From positions 1 to 11,505 of the forward strand of contig CALCHI010000362.1 of the NCBI GenBank assembly GCA_937901285.1: DNA of 11,505 bases, in the 5' to 3' direction. The notes beneath the pieces are model-generated. The model saw only the letters and a list, made by a program, of their open reading frames with translations. It did not search any database and was not told where the DNA came from. The stretch's first letter is position 1. The number at the start of each line of letters is the position of its first letter. Of the stretch, positions 5,014-11,505 are shown piece by piece. Position numbers and translations under genes: made by a program. This DNA comes from UBA8437 sp003445035. Its GTDB lineage: Bacteria > Planctomycetota > Planctomycetia > Planctomycetales > Planctomycetaceae.

Positions 5014-7137
5014 TCAATCTCTGTCATCCACGGCGTCATCCACGGCGTCATCCACATCGTCCGCTTCAACACCCTGGGTCACAACCTCTTCGGTTGAAAC
5101 AACTTCGGACCCGGCGGGAGGACCCAGCAGTTTCTCAAGGTCCTCGCGGCCCAGTTCCTCACGCTCGGACAACGACTCGGCCAGAAGGTCAAGTTGATCT
5201 CGAGACTGCTCAAGCATCTCGAAAGCCCGTTTCGATGCGGCTTCGAGAAATCTCTGCACCTCCTGATCGATCACGTGTGCTGTCTCTTCACTGAACTCTC
5301 GCTGTTCTCGGTACTCTTTGCCCAAAAACGGCTGATCTGAGGCGTGCCGGAAAGCGACGGGTCCCACACGATCACTCATTCCCCAGTGACCGACCATCCT
5401 CCGAGCGATCGAAGTGGCACGATGAAGATCGTCTTCGGCACCAGCACCATATTCATGGAAAACGAGTTTTTCCGCAGTCCGGCCTCCGAGCATCATCACC
5501 AGTTGGGCGTGCAATCGACTCTCACCCAGATGAAACACCTCCTCTTCGGGTAGCAGCTGTGTCACGCCCAGGGCGGGTCCACGCGGAATCACGGTCACCT
5601 TGTATACCGAATCCACCTCGGGCATCTGCCAGGCCAACAACGCATGACCGGCCTCGTGGTACGCAGTCCGTCTCCGCTCGGAGTCGCTCAACACTTCCTC
5701 GCGCCGCGGTCCCATCAACACACGGTCATGGGCAAAATCAAAATCTTCAGCCGTCACTCGTGTCCTTCCTGACCGAGCCGCACTCAAAGCCGCCTCGTTG
5801 ACGAGGTTCTTGAGTGCGGCACCCGAGAAACCGATCGTTGCACCGGCCACACTGCCCAGGTCAACATCATCGGACAACGGCACCCTGCGACAATGGACCT
5901 TCAGGATCGCTTCGCGACCATCCTTCGCCGGCCGATCGATCGTGATATGACGGTCGAACCGGCCCGGTCTCAGCAACGCCTCGTCAAGAACATCCGGACG
6001 GTTGGTCGCCGCCAACACGATCACCGAATTGGACCGATCGAAGCCGTCCATTTCGCTGAGAATCTGGTTGAGCGTCTGTTCCCGCTCGTCATGGCCGCCT
6101 CCGAACCCCGCTCCACGCATTCGACCGACCGCGTCGATTTCATCAATGAAGACAATGCAGGGGGACTGGTCTCTCGCGGTCCGGAACAAGTCACGAACCC
6201 GTCCGGCTCCGACACCGACGAACATCTGGATGAACTCGGAGCCGTTGATCGAAAAGAACGGAACACCGGCCTCACCGGCAGTCGCCCGTGACAACAGCGT
6301 CTTGCCCGTGCCCGGCGGGCCCTTCAACAGTACGCCTCGCGGAATCTCGGCACCCAGCTTCCGAAACCGTTCGGGGTCTTTCAGGAACGCCACCACCTCC
6401 TGCAGCTCCGCCTTCGCCTGTTCCATGGCGGCCACATCGCTGAAGGTGGTCGTTTGTGACGACGGCTCGAATCGCCTGGCTGGACTCTTGGCGAAGTTCC
6501 CCAGCATCCCTCCACCCATCCCCTCACCCGACCGTCGCATCAGGAACCAGAACCCCAGGATGAAGACCAGGGGAATCAGCAACCACACGGCCAACTGGGT
6601 GCCCATCCCGACGGCGGTGCGGTCAGCCGTCACCTGCACGCCCTGCGTCCGCAGACGCGACAGCAACGCGGCATCGCGAACCCCCACGGAGGGCAGTACG
6701 GTGTTGAACCGCAGGTCACTTTCTTTGGCGTACTGCGCCTCGAGCTCATCCGACGAAACGGGCAACTTCGAGAACTCGCCGGTCACATTCTCGCCATGGA
6801 ACCGGACCGACGCCAGGTTCTTGCCATCGAGTTCATCAAGGAGTTGGGTGTAACTGATTGTTTGGCCGTGATTGGATGGCGACCGCTGCCAGGACCACAG
6901 CGCGAGCATTCCCAGCAGGATCAACAACACGAACCAGGGGGCTCCGGTTCCTGCCCGTCGCGGCTGGTCATCTTCCGTTCGTCGCGGACGGCTTTCCTTC
7001 ACACCCGGAGGCCCTGAGTGCTCCGTGGGCGAGTCCTCATCCCGCGCCCCTTCCGACACCGGCTGCGACGCGTCCCGCTCCTCGCTGGAGGGAGTTTCGG
7101 GAGACGGCGGAGGTTGTGGCGGTGGCTGGTCGGCCAT
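5014..7137 (-). CDS. ftsH: ATP-dependent zinc metalloprotease FtsH
   Basis: This 707-residue inner-membrane AAA+ protease pulls in and degrades misplaced membrane proteins and some short-lived cytoplasmic regulators, acting as a hexamer. In order: a Pro-rich acidic N-terminal tail (1-65), TM1 (about 66-83), the small extracytoplasmic domain (84-180), TM2 (181-200), Walker A GPPGTGKT (273-280), pore motif MFVGVG (305-310), Walker B with Asp332 and Glu333, second region of homology with Arg390 and Arg393, the protease motif HEAGH (494-498, catalytic Glu495) and the probable third zinc ligand Asp570 in EDDLHRAT. The C-terminus ends in an acidic VDDA repeat. The ATG at 7137 is preferred; a TTG at 7164 in the same frame has no ribosome site. 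No strong Shine-Dalgarno precedes either. The sequence tail before TM1 is much longer than in E. coli FtsH, where TM1 is near the N-terminus. Identity is very secure. Confidence 0.96.
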   Translation of the reverse strand: MADQPPPQPPPSPETPSSEERDASQPVSEGARDEDSPTEHSGPPGVKESRPRRTEDDQPRRAGTGAPWFVLLILLGMLALWSWQRSPSNHGQTISYTQLLDELDGKNLASVRFHGENVTGEFSKLPVSSDELEAQYAKESDLRFNTVLPSVGVRDAALLSRLRTQGVQVTADRTAVGMGTQLAVWLLIPLVFILGFWFLMRRSGEGMGGGMLGNFAKSPARRFEPSSQTTTFSDVAAMEQAKAELQEVVAFLKDPERFRKLGAEIPRGVLLKGPPGTGKTLLSRATAGEAGVPFFSINGSEFIQMFVGVGAGRVRDLFRTARDQSPCIVFIDEIDAVGRMRGAGFGGGHDEREQTLNQILSEMDGFDRSNSVIVLAATNRPDVLDEALLRPGRFDRHITIDRPAKDGREAILKVHCRRVPLSDDVDLGSVAGATIGFSGAALKNLVNEAALSAARSGRTRVTAEDFDFAHDRVLMGPRREEVLSDSERRRTAYHEAGHALLAWQMPEVDSVYKVTVIPRGPALGVTQLLPEEEVFHLGESRLHAQLVMMLGGRTAEKLVFHEYGAGAEDDLHRATSIARRMVGHWGMSDRVGPVAFRHASDQPFLGKEYREQREFSEETAHVIDQEVQRFLEAASKRAFEMLEQSRDQLDLLAESLSEREELGREDLEKLLGPPAGSEVVSTEEVVTQGVEADDVDDAVDDAVDDRD
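5023..5058 (-). repeat. Three tandem 12-bp repeats at the 3' end of ftsH
   Basis: The unit GTCATCCACGGC (plus strand) occurs at 5023-5034 and 5035-5046, with a third copy at 5047-5058 differing at two bases. It encodes a repeating Val-Asp-Asp-Ala stretch at the FtsH C-terminus. Such short in-frame repeats can grow or shrink by slippage without breaking the frame. Confidence 0.75.
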
Positions 7138-7219
7138 CGTAAGGTCTGCCTGCCCGAGGCACAAAAGTCGGTTGGAGGCTGAAGCCTACACGTTGACCCC
7201 CGTGCTGACAATCGGCCCG

Positions 7220-8119
7220 TCAGGCGGTCAAACCGTAGCGGACAATACACCAGATGGCAGCGATGCCGTCCCGCCATCCGATCTTCTTGCCCTGCTCATA
7301 GGTGCGGCCCGAATAGCTGATCGACATCTCGAAGATCCGGAACCGCCGGCTGGCGATCCTTGCGGTGATCTCCGGCTCGATCCCAAATCGGGACTCCCGC
7401 AGCAACGGCCCCACTTCATCGATCACCTCACGACGGAACACCTTGTAACAGGTCTCCATGTCGGTCAGGTTCAGGTTGGTGAAACAGTTGGACAGCATCG
7501 TCAGAAACCGATTCCCGAGGTAGTGCCAGAAATAAAGCACTCGGTGCGGCTGATCTCCCAGGAACCGGCTTCCGTAGACCACGTCGGCGGAGCCCTCGAT
7601 GATTGGCCTGATCAGTCGAGGGTACTCCGACGGGTCATATTCCAGGTCGGCATCCTGAACCACGATGATGTCCCCGGTGGCCCTGGTGAACCCATTCCGC
7701 AAAGCCGCGCCCTTGCCGAGGTTTACCGAGTGCCGCTCCACCACCACCTGGTTTTCCTCGTCATCCTGCAACTCGTCAATGATTTTCTCCAGGACCGCGG
7801 CTGTCCCGTCGCTGCTGCAATCATCCACCAGCACCAGTTGCTTGCGAATGGGAACCGATCTCACCCGTTCCACGAGATCCCAGAGTGTCTCTGCCTCGTT
7901 GTAGATCGGGATCACGACCGACAACATCATGTCATCGGGGATCACGTAGAAACCCAACTGCTTGCACGCGGTGGTGCCCAGCAGGGTCTCCAGGGCCGTG
8001 TACCACGGCTCAGTGAACGGTTTCCACTCACCAGCATCATTCACAATCGGGAATCTCCACCATTTGGCGGCCACGATGACAGCGGGGCTCGGGCCGCGTG
8101 AGCCGCAGTGGCCTCCCAT
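7220..8119 (-). CDS. Glycosyltransferase family 2, dolichol-phosphate mannosyltransferase-like
   Basis: This 299-residue GT-A fold enzyme moves a sugar from a nucleotide-sugar donor, probably to a polyprenyl phosphate or another lipid carrier at the cytoplasmic side. The catalytic domain starts near residue 66 with LSVVIPIYNE, followed by VDDCSSDGT (98-106), the metal-binding QDADLEYDP (155-163, Asp156 and Asp158) and GSRFLG (183-188). These fit the DPM1/DPG-synthase branch of GT2. No transmembrane helices follow the domain, unlike GtrB-type enzymes. A leader of about 64 residues with KPFTEPWYTALETLLG and KQLGFYVIPD precedes the domain and looks like real protein. The ATG at 8119 is preferred because GGAGG (8131-8135) lies 11 nt upstream; GTG at 8140 is an alternative. 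It is 82 nt upstream of ftsH on the same strand, so cotranscription is possible. The acceptor is unknown. Confidence 0.88.
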   Translation of the reverse strand: MGGHCGSRGPSPAVIVAAKWWRFPIVNDAGEWKPFTEPWYTALETLLGTTACKQLGFYVIPDDMMLSVVIPIYNEAETLWDLVERVRSVPIRKQLVLVDDCSSDGTAAVLEKIIDELQDDEENQVVVERHSVNLGKGAALRNGFTRATGDIIVVQDADLEYDPSEYPRLIRPIIEGSADVVYGSRFLGDQPHRVLYFWHYLGNRFLTMLSNCFTNLNLTDMETCYKVFRREVIDEVGPLLRESRFGIEPEITARIASRRFRIFEMSISYSGRTYEQGKKIGWRDGIAAIWCIVRYGLTA

Positions 8120-8130
8120 GGCGGCCCCCC

Positions 8131-8135
8131 CCTCC
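8131..8135 (-). promoter_or_regulatory. Candidate ribosome binding site of the GT2 gene
   Basis: On the minus strand GGAGG precedes the ATG at 8119 by 11 nt, separated largely by a run of G. The spacing is slightly long, but no comparable site precedes the GTG at 8140, so it favours the ATG. Confidence 0.45.
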
Positions 8136-8194
8136 GACACTCTACGTCATCAACGAACCGAATTGTTGGCTTCTTCAACTCCTCCAGCCTCCGG

Positions 8195-8223
8195 TTGGAC
8201 CGATGCCCTTGCACCGCTAGACT
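8195..8223 (+). promoter_or_regulatory. Candidate promoter for the DUF4432 gene
   Basis: TTGGAC (8195-8200) and TAGACT (8218-8223) are separated by 17 nt, in the 149-nt region between the divergent GT2 and DUF4432 genes. The -10 matches four of six consensus bases. A start near 8230 would give a leader of about 40 nt. Confidence 0.35.
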
Positions 8224-8256
8224 GTCCGCAATTCCACCCGACCGGCACGCGAACAT

Positions 8257-8260
8257 GGAG
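8257..8260 (+). promoter_or_regulatory. Ribosome binding site of the DUF4432 gene
   Basis: GGAG lies 8 nt before the ATG at 8269 and supports that start. Confidence 0.5.
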
Positions 8261-8268
8261 CGAACCCG

Positions 8269-9426
8269 ATGAACGACCAGGGGACGGTCCTGACCGATGC
8301 CGACCAGCGGATCTGGCTCGACGCTTTTCGTGTCGAGGATCCGGCGAACGACTCCAACTCCGCTATCGACAAATGGACCATCCGGGGCGGCCCGGGTGAT
8401 GGCATCGACGTGGTGGAGATCGACAACGGACGCTTGTGCGTGTCCGTGCTTCCCACACGCGGAATGGGCCTCTGGAAGGCCCGTTGCGACGACCTGCAGC
8501 TGGGATGGGATTCCCCCGTCAACCGCCCCGTGCACCCCGCCCTGGTTCGTCCCGGAGAATCCGGCGGCGCCGGTTGGCTGGGTGGGTTCCATGAACTCCT
8601 GGCTCGCTGCGGACTCGCTTGGCATGGCCCACCGGGGACCGACTCCATTGACGGCCGCCCACTCACTCTTCACGGTCGCATCGCCAACCTGCCGGCCCAC
8701 CGGGTCACAACCGGAATTGCCGACGACGGACGACTTTGGGTCCGCGGTGAAGTGGATGAAACGGCCTTATTTGGCCCTTGCCTTCGACTCGACTCCACCG
8801 TTTCCACCACCCCCGGCTCCAACCGCCTATCCCTTCTTGACACTGTCACCAACCTCGCGGGCACGACGGCCGACTTCGAGGTCCTCTACCACACCAATAT
8901 TGGCAGTCCGTTGCTGGAACCCGGCAGCCGGCTGGTGGCTTCCACCCGACGGGTGATTCCCACCAACGCTCATGCCGCCACCGATATCGCCGACTGGAAC
9001 GTGTTCGCACCGCCACAGGCCGGTTATGTCGAACAGTGCTACTTTCTCGACCTCGCCGCAGATGGCGATGGCCGCGCGTTGGTTGTGCTCCACGACGCTG
9101 AGGCCCGCCGCGGGATCGCCCTCGAATTCCCCACCGCGTCCCTCCCCTGTTTCACCCTCTGGAAGAACACTGTCGCCACCCCCGACGGTTACGTCGCCGG
9201 AATCGAGCCGTCGACGGACCTGCCCAACCCACGAGATTTTGAACGCGCCCAGGGGCGTTTGATGAGACTCGAGCCCGGCGAAACCTGGTCCACACACATC
9301 GATCTCATAGCCCTGACCAACCGGTCGGAAGTCGCCGAAGCCGTCGATCGTGTGGCAGCCATTCACCCGGCAGATAGTGTCCAACTGTGTGAGTCCCCAC
9401 TGCCCGAATACTGCTCCGCAGGCTGA
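8269..9426 (+). CDS. Aldose 1-epimerase-like protein, DUF4432 family
   Basis: This 385-residue protein has no signal peptide and is predicted to be cytoplasmic. The region IDNGRLCVSVLPTRGMGLWKA (broken here as NGRLCVSVLP and TRGMGLWKA), then LGWDSPVNRP, GWLGGFHELLARCGL, LHGRIANLPA and YHTNIGSPLLEPGSRL, is typical of DUF4432. This is a branch of the galactose-mutarotase beta-sandwich superfamily that binds sugars or sugar-like substrates, and I know of no well-established reaction for it. The candidate catalytic or binding residues are the His in LHGRIAN and the His in YHTNIG, plus Glu in AGIEPST, in positions that resemble the His/Glu set of mutarotases, but that is inference. The start has GGAG 8 nt upstream. 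It is transcribed divergently from the GT2 gene and lies 213 nt before rpsA. Family assignment is fairly secure; the function is open. Confidence 0.8.
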   Translation: MNDQGTVLTDADQRIWLDAFRVEDPANDSNSAIDKWTIRGGPGDGIDVVEIDNGRLCVSVLPTRGMGLWKARCDDLQLGWDSPVNRPVHPALVRPGESGGAGWLGGFHELLARCGLAWHGPPGTDSIDGRPLTLHGRIANLPAHRVTTGIADDGRLWVRGEVDETALFGPCLRLDSTVSTTPGSNRLSLLDTVTNLAGTTADFEVLYHTNIGSPLLEPGSRLVASTRRVIPTNAHAATDIADWNVFAPPQAGYVEQCYFLDLAADGDGRALVVLHDAEARRGIALEFPTASLPCFTLWKNTVATPDGYVAGIEPSTDLPNPRDFERAQGRLMRLEPGETWSTHIDLIALTNRSEVAEAVDRVAAIHPADSVQLCESPLPEYCSAG

Positions 9427-9457
9427 TCGTCCGGACTAGCCGCTCGCCGCCGGCCTG

Positions 9458-9484
9458 TGCTACAATTCTGTTCTGCGCTACACT
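9458..9484 (+). promoter_or_regulatory. Tandem -10-like boxes upstream of rpsA
   Basis: TGCTACAAT (9458-9466) carries an extended -10 (TGN directly before TACAAT, five of six consensus). Eighteen bases later GCTACACT (TACACT at 9479-9484) repeats the same pattern. No good -35 box was found for either, which suits an extended -10 type of promoter. Transcription from about 9473 or 9491 would give an rpsA leader of about 150-170 nt. Confidence 0.5.
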
Positions 9485-9509
9485 TTTCACACGATTCCGG
9501 GTGGATCCC

Positions 9510-9528
9510 GGCAGGCGTGGTGCCTGCC
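9510..9528 (+). other. Perfect hairpin in the rpsA leader
   Basis: GGCAGGC (9510-9516) and GCCTGCC (9522-9528) form a perfect 7-bp stem with a GTGGT loop; a G-U pair could extend it to eight. No T-tract follows, so it is not a normal terminator. It is placed within the predicted rpsA 5' leader and may be a control structure. Confidence 0.5.
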
Positions 9529-9608
9529 CCATCGGATCGGATCACTCAGTTCTCTGGCAACGCTCGCCGCACCATTTTGCCGCGGGCCTCACGCCGCTGG
9601 ACCTCAAA

Positions 9609-9622
9609 GGCCGGACTCGGCC
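9609..9622 (+). other. Hairpin just upstream of the rpsA start
   Basis: GGCCG (9609-9613) and CGGCC (9618-9622) form a 5-bp all-GC stem with a GACT loop, ending 17 nt before the ATG. It sits where it could affect ribosome loading. No clear Shine-Dalgarno lies between it and the start. Confidence 0.4.
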
Positions 9623-9639
9623 ACGAACGGACCCACCCC

Positions 9640-11505
9640 ATGGTCAACCGCAATCTCATTCGCGAGTTCAGCGTCTCCGACGAAGACCTCGAAAAGGCCT
9701 TCGGTGAAACGCTTCAGGAAATCGACTCGGCCGCCGGCAACCTCGATGCGATCTACAACACCGCATCCGACAGCTTCGAACTGAACACGATCATCGAAGG
9801 CACCGTGCTGCGGGTGGAGGGTGACGATGTGCTTATCGACATCGGTTACAAGAGCGAGGGGATGGTGCCCGTAGACGAGTTTCGCGAAGGGGACGAGTTG
9901 AACGTTCCCGAAACCGGGTCGAAGGTGTCGGTCCTGCTCGAGGAAATCGAAGACGAATTCGGATTGATCATCCTCTCGAAACGGAAAGCCGATCGCATCC
10001 GCGAGTGGGAAGAGGTGATCGAAAATCACTCCGAGGGCGATATCGTCACCGGCGAAGTCCTCCGAAAGATCAAGGGCGGCCTGCTGGTCAACATCGGCGT
10101 GAATGTCTTCCTGCCTGCCAGCCAGGTTGACATCCGTCGTCCGCACGACATCGGCGCCTTCGTCGGACAGGACATCGAATGTGTCATCCTCAAGATCGAT
10201 GAGTCCCGCCGCAATATCGTCGTCTCCCGCCGAAAACTTATCGAGGAAGAACGGAACAAGAAGAAAGAGGCGTTGATGCTGGAGATCGCGGAGGGACACC
10301 TCCGGACCGGCATCGTCAAGAACATCGCCGACTTTGGTGCGTTCGTCGACCTCGGCGGTATCGATGGACTTCTCCACATCACCGACATGAGCTGGGCCCG
10401 GATCAATCATCCCTCGGACATGGTCAAGATTGACGAGGAAATCGAGGTGATGATCCTCAACATCGATCGTGAAAAAGAGAAGATCGCCCTGGGCCTCAAA
10501 CAGAAGACACCCAGCCCATGGGAAGGCATCGAGGACAAATTCCCGGTCGAATCTCGCGTGACCGGCGAGGTGGTCAACGTCATGACCTACGGGGCCTTTG
10601 TCAAACTGGAAGACGGCATCGAAGGACTCGTCCACATCAGCGAGATGTCCTGGACCAAGCGGATCAATCATCCCACTGAATTGGTCAACATCGGTGACGA
10701 GGTCGAGGTCGTTGTCCTGGGAATCAACCAGGAGAAGAAAGAAATCTCCCTGGGCATGAAGCAAACCACTCCCAACCCCTGGGACGATGTCGCTGCCAAG
10801 TACCCGCCGGGAACAACGGTAGAGGGAACTGTACGGAACCTCACCAATTACGGCGCATTCGTCGAACTTGAAGAGGGTGTCGACGGCCTGCTTCACGTGA
10901 GCGACATGTCGTGGACCCGCAAAATCGGGCACGCCAGCGAATTGCTCGAAAAGGGCGACGACATCACCTGCCAGGTACTGACCGTCGACGAAGAACGGCG
11001 GCGGATTGCCCTGGGATTGAAACAACTTGAAGAGGATCCCTGGGAAGCCGATATCCCCAAACGGTTTGCCCCCGGCAATACCGTCCACGGCGAGGTCACA
11101 AAGGTCACCAACTTCGGAGTCTTCGTCAAACTCGAAGCCAACCTCGAAGGACTGCTCCATATCTCGGAACTTGCCGACTACAAGGTCGAAGACCCTGAGG
11201 ACATCGTCCAGGTTGGCGAACAACTCGAAGTACGCGTCCTGCGTGTCGACACCGAAGAACGCAAGATTGGCCTTTCAAGACGGCTCGATATCGATCCCGA
11301 GCAACTGATCCGCGAAGCCGAAGAAGCCGACGCCGCGTCGGCCGCCACCAAAATCGATCTGCGAGGTGGAACCGGAGCCAGTTCAGGACCTCTGTTCCAA
11401 CTTGGAGCCGACGGCCAACCCATCGAACCGGCCGAAGAGGAAGGCGATGCTGAAGCTGACCCCGACGGCGATGACGACGCGGAAGCCGAAACCGAGGAAG
11501 ACTCC
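9640..11505 (+). CDS. rpsA: 30S ribosomal protein S1 (3' end outside window)
   Basis: The frame stays open for 622 codons from ATG 9640 to the window end with no stop. S1 binds mRNA on the small ribosomal subunit and helps load messages, especially those with weak or structured leaders. Six S1 (OB-fold) repeats are visible, starting near residues 48, 132, 218, 303, 389 and 476. The later ones carry the classic pattern GAFV-L--G--GL-H-S-MSW, for example YGAFVKLEDGIEGLVHISEMSW. After repeat six comes a tail from about residue 547 rich in Asp, Glu and Ala. E. coli S1 is 557 residues with six repeats, so this protein is longer, owing to the tail. The start has no clear Shine-Dalgarno. No stop is in view, so the true C-terminus is unknown. 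The gene sits behind a structured leader. Identity is very secure. Confidence 0.95.
   Translation, partial: MVNRNLIREFSVSDEDLEKAFGETLQEIDSAAGNLDAIYNTASDSFELNTIIEGTVLRVEGDDVLIDIGYKSEGMVPVDEFREGDELNVPETGSKVSVLLEEIEDEFGLIILSKRKADRIREWEEVIENHSEGDIVTGEVLRKIKGGLLVNIGVNVFLPASQVDIRRPHDIGAFVGQDIECVILKIDESRRNIVVSRRKLIEEERNKKKEALMLEIAEGHLRTGIVKNIADFGAFVDLGGIDGLLHITDMSWARINHPSDMVKIDEEIEVMILNIDREKEKIALGLKQKTPSPWEGIEDKFPVESRVTGEVVNVMTYGAFVKLEDGIEGLVHISEMSWTKRINHPTELVNIGDEVEVVVLGINQEKKEISLGMKQTTPNPWDDVAAKYPPGTTVEGTVRNLTNYGAFVELEEGVDGLLHVSDMSWTRKIGHASELLEKGDDITCQVLTVDEERRRIALGLKQLEEDPWEADIPKRFAPGNTVHGEVTKVTNFGVFVKLEANLEGLLHISELADYKVEDPEDIVQVGEQLEVRVLRVDTEERKIGLSRRLDIDPEQLIREAEEADAASAATKIDLRGGTGASSGPLFQLGADGQPIEPAEEEGDAEADPDGDDDAEAETEEDS

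Noticed and set aside
6002..6853. 283-codon open frame on the plus strand
   Set aside because: Antisense to the AAA+ and membrane domains of ftsH; Ser/Pro/Arg-rich shadow composition.
6872..8101. 409-codon open frame on the plus strand
   Set aside because: It spans opposite the ftsH N-terminus and the GT2 gene, both of which have clear motifs. The product is low complexity without recognisable domains.
9510..9528. Intrinsic terminator of the DUF4432 gene
   Set aside because: The hairpin is strong, but no T-tract follows and it lies after the likely rpsA promoter boxes.
9604..11223. 539-codon open frame on the minus strand
   Set aside because: It lies wholly opposite rpsA, whose six S1 repeats are unmistakable. 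The antisense frame is open because of the codon bias of the GC-rich, Glu/Asp/Val/Ile-rich rpsA sequence, and its protein shows no known motif.
1..11505. Mobile elements, CRISPR arrays, tRNA or rRNA genes
   Set aside because: No transposase or integrase motifs, no terminal inverted repeats with target duplications, no regularly spaced repeats and no tRNA- or rRNA-like stretches were recognised on reading.

Overview
The window looks like chromosomal DNA from a GC-rich bacterium, most likely a member of the Planctomycetota. The clues are a thioredoxin reductase with an extra segment after the VENYPGFP motif, a GT2 glycosyltransferase with a long N-terminal leader ending in KQLGFYVIPD, an FtsH with a Pro-rich acidic N-terminal tail, and an MFS C-terminus with a GWGNMWGNLGA motif. 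This assignment is from memory of family sequences, not from a search. No rRNA, tRNA, CRISPR array, insertion sequence or phage gene was seen. The content is mostly housekeeping.

Layout. Positions 2-337 (+) hold the 3' end of an MFS transporter. Positions 403-3542 (+) hold a probable three-gene operon: trxB, then bioF 16 nt later, then an alpha/beta hydrolase of the haloalkane dehalogenase/OleB type whose GTG start overlaps the bioF stop by 8 nt. It runs convergently, with an 8 nt gap, into a DEAD-box RNA helicase (3551-4777, -). Upstream of the helicase on the same strand are ftsH (5014-7137, -) and a GT2 glycosyltransferase (7220-8119, -). A short divergent region separates these from a DUF4432-type aldose-epimerase-like gene (8269-9426, +). 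After a 213 nt structured leader, the gene for ribosomal protein S1 (rpsA, 9640 to the window end, +) begins; its 3' end lies outside the window.

How the genes relate. The helicase, FtsH and S1 serve RNA remodelling, membrane protein quality control and translation. TrxB supplies reduced thioredoxin. BioF makes the biotin precursor 8-amino-7-oxononanoate (or a related alpha-oxoamine). The hydrolase directly coupled to bioF has an Asp nucleophile (GHDWGG), so it is not the expected BioH-type serine esterase. That pairing, together with an unusual Tyr at a usually His position in BioF, is the most interesting point in the window. The leader of rpsA, with two perfect hairpins and tandem -10-like boxes, is the best regulatory candidate. 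I found no convincing wholly new system.
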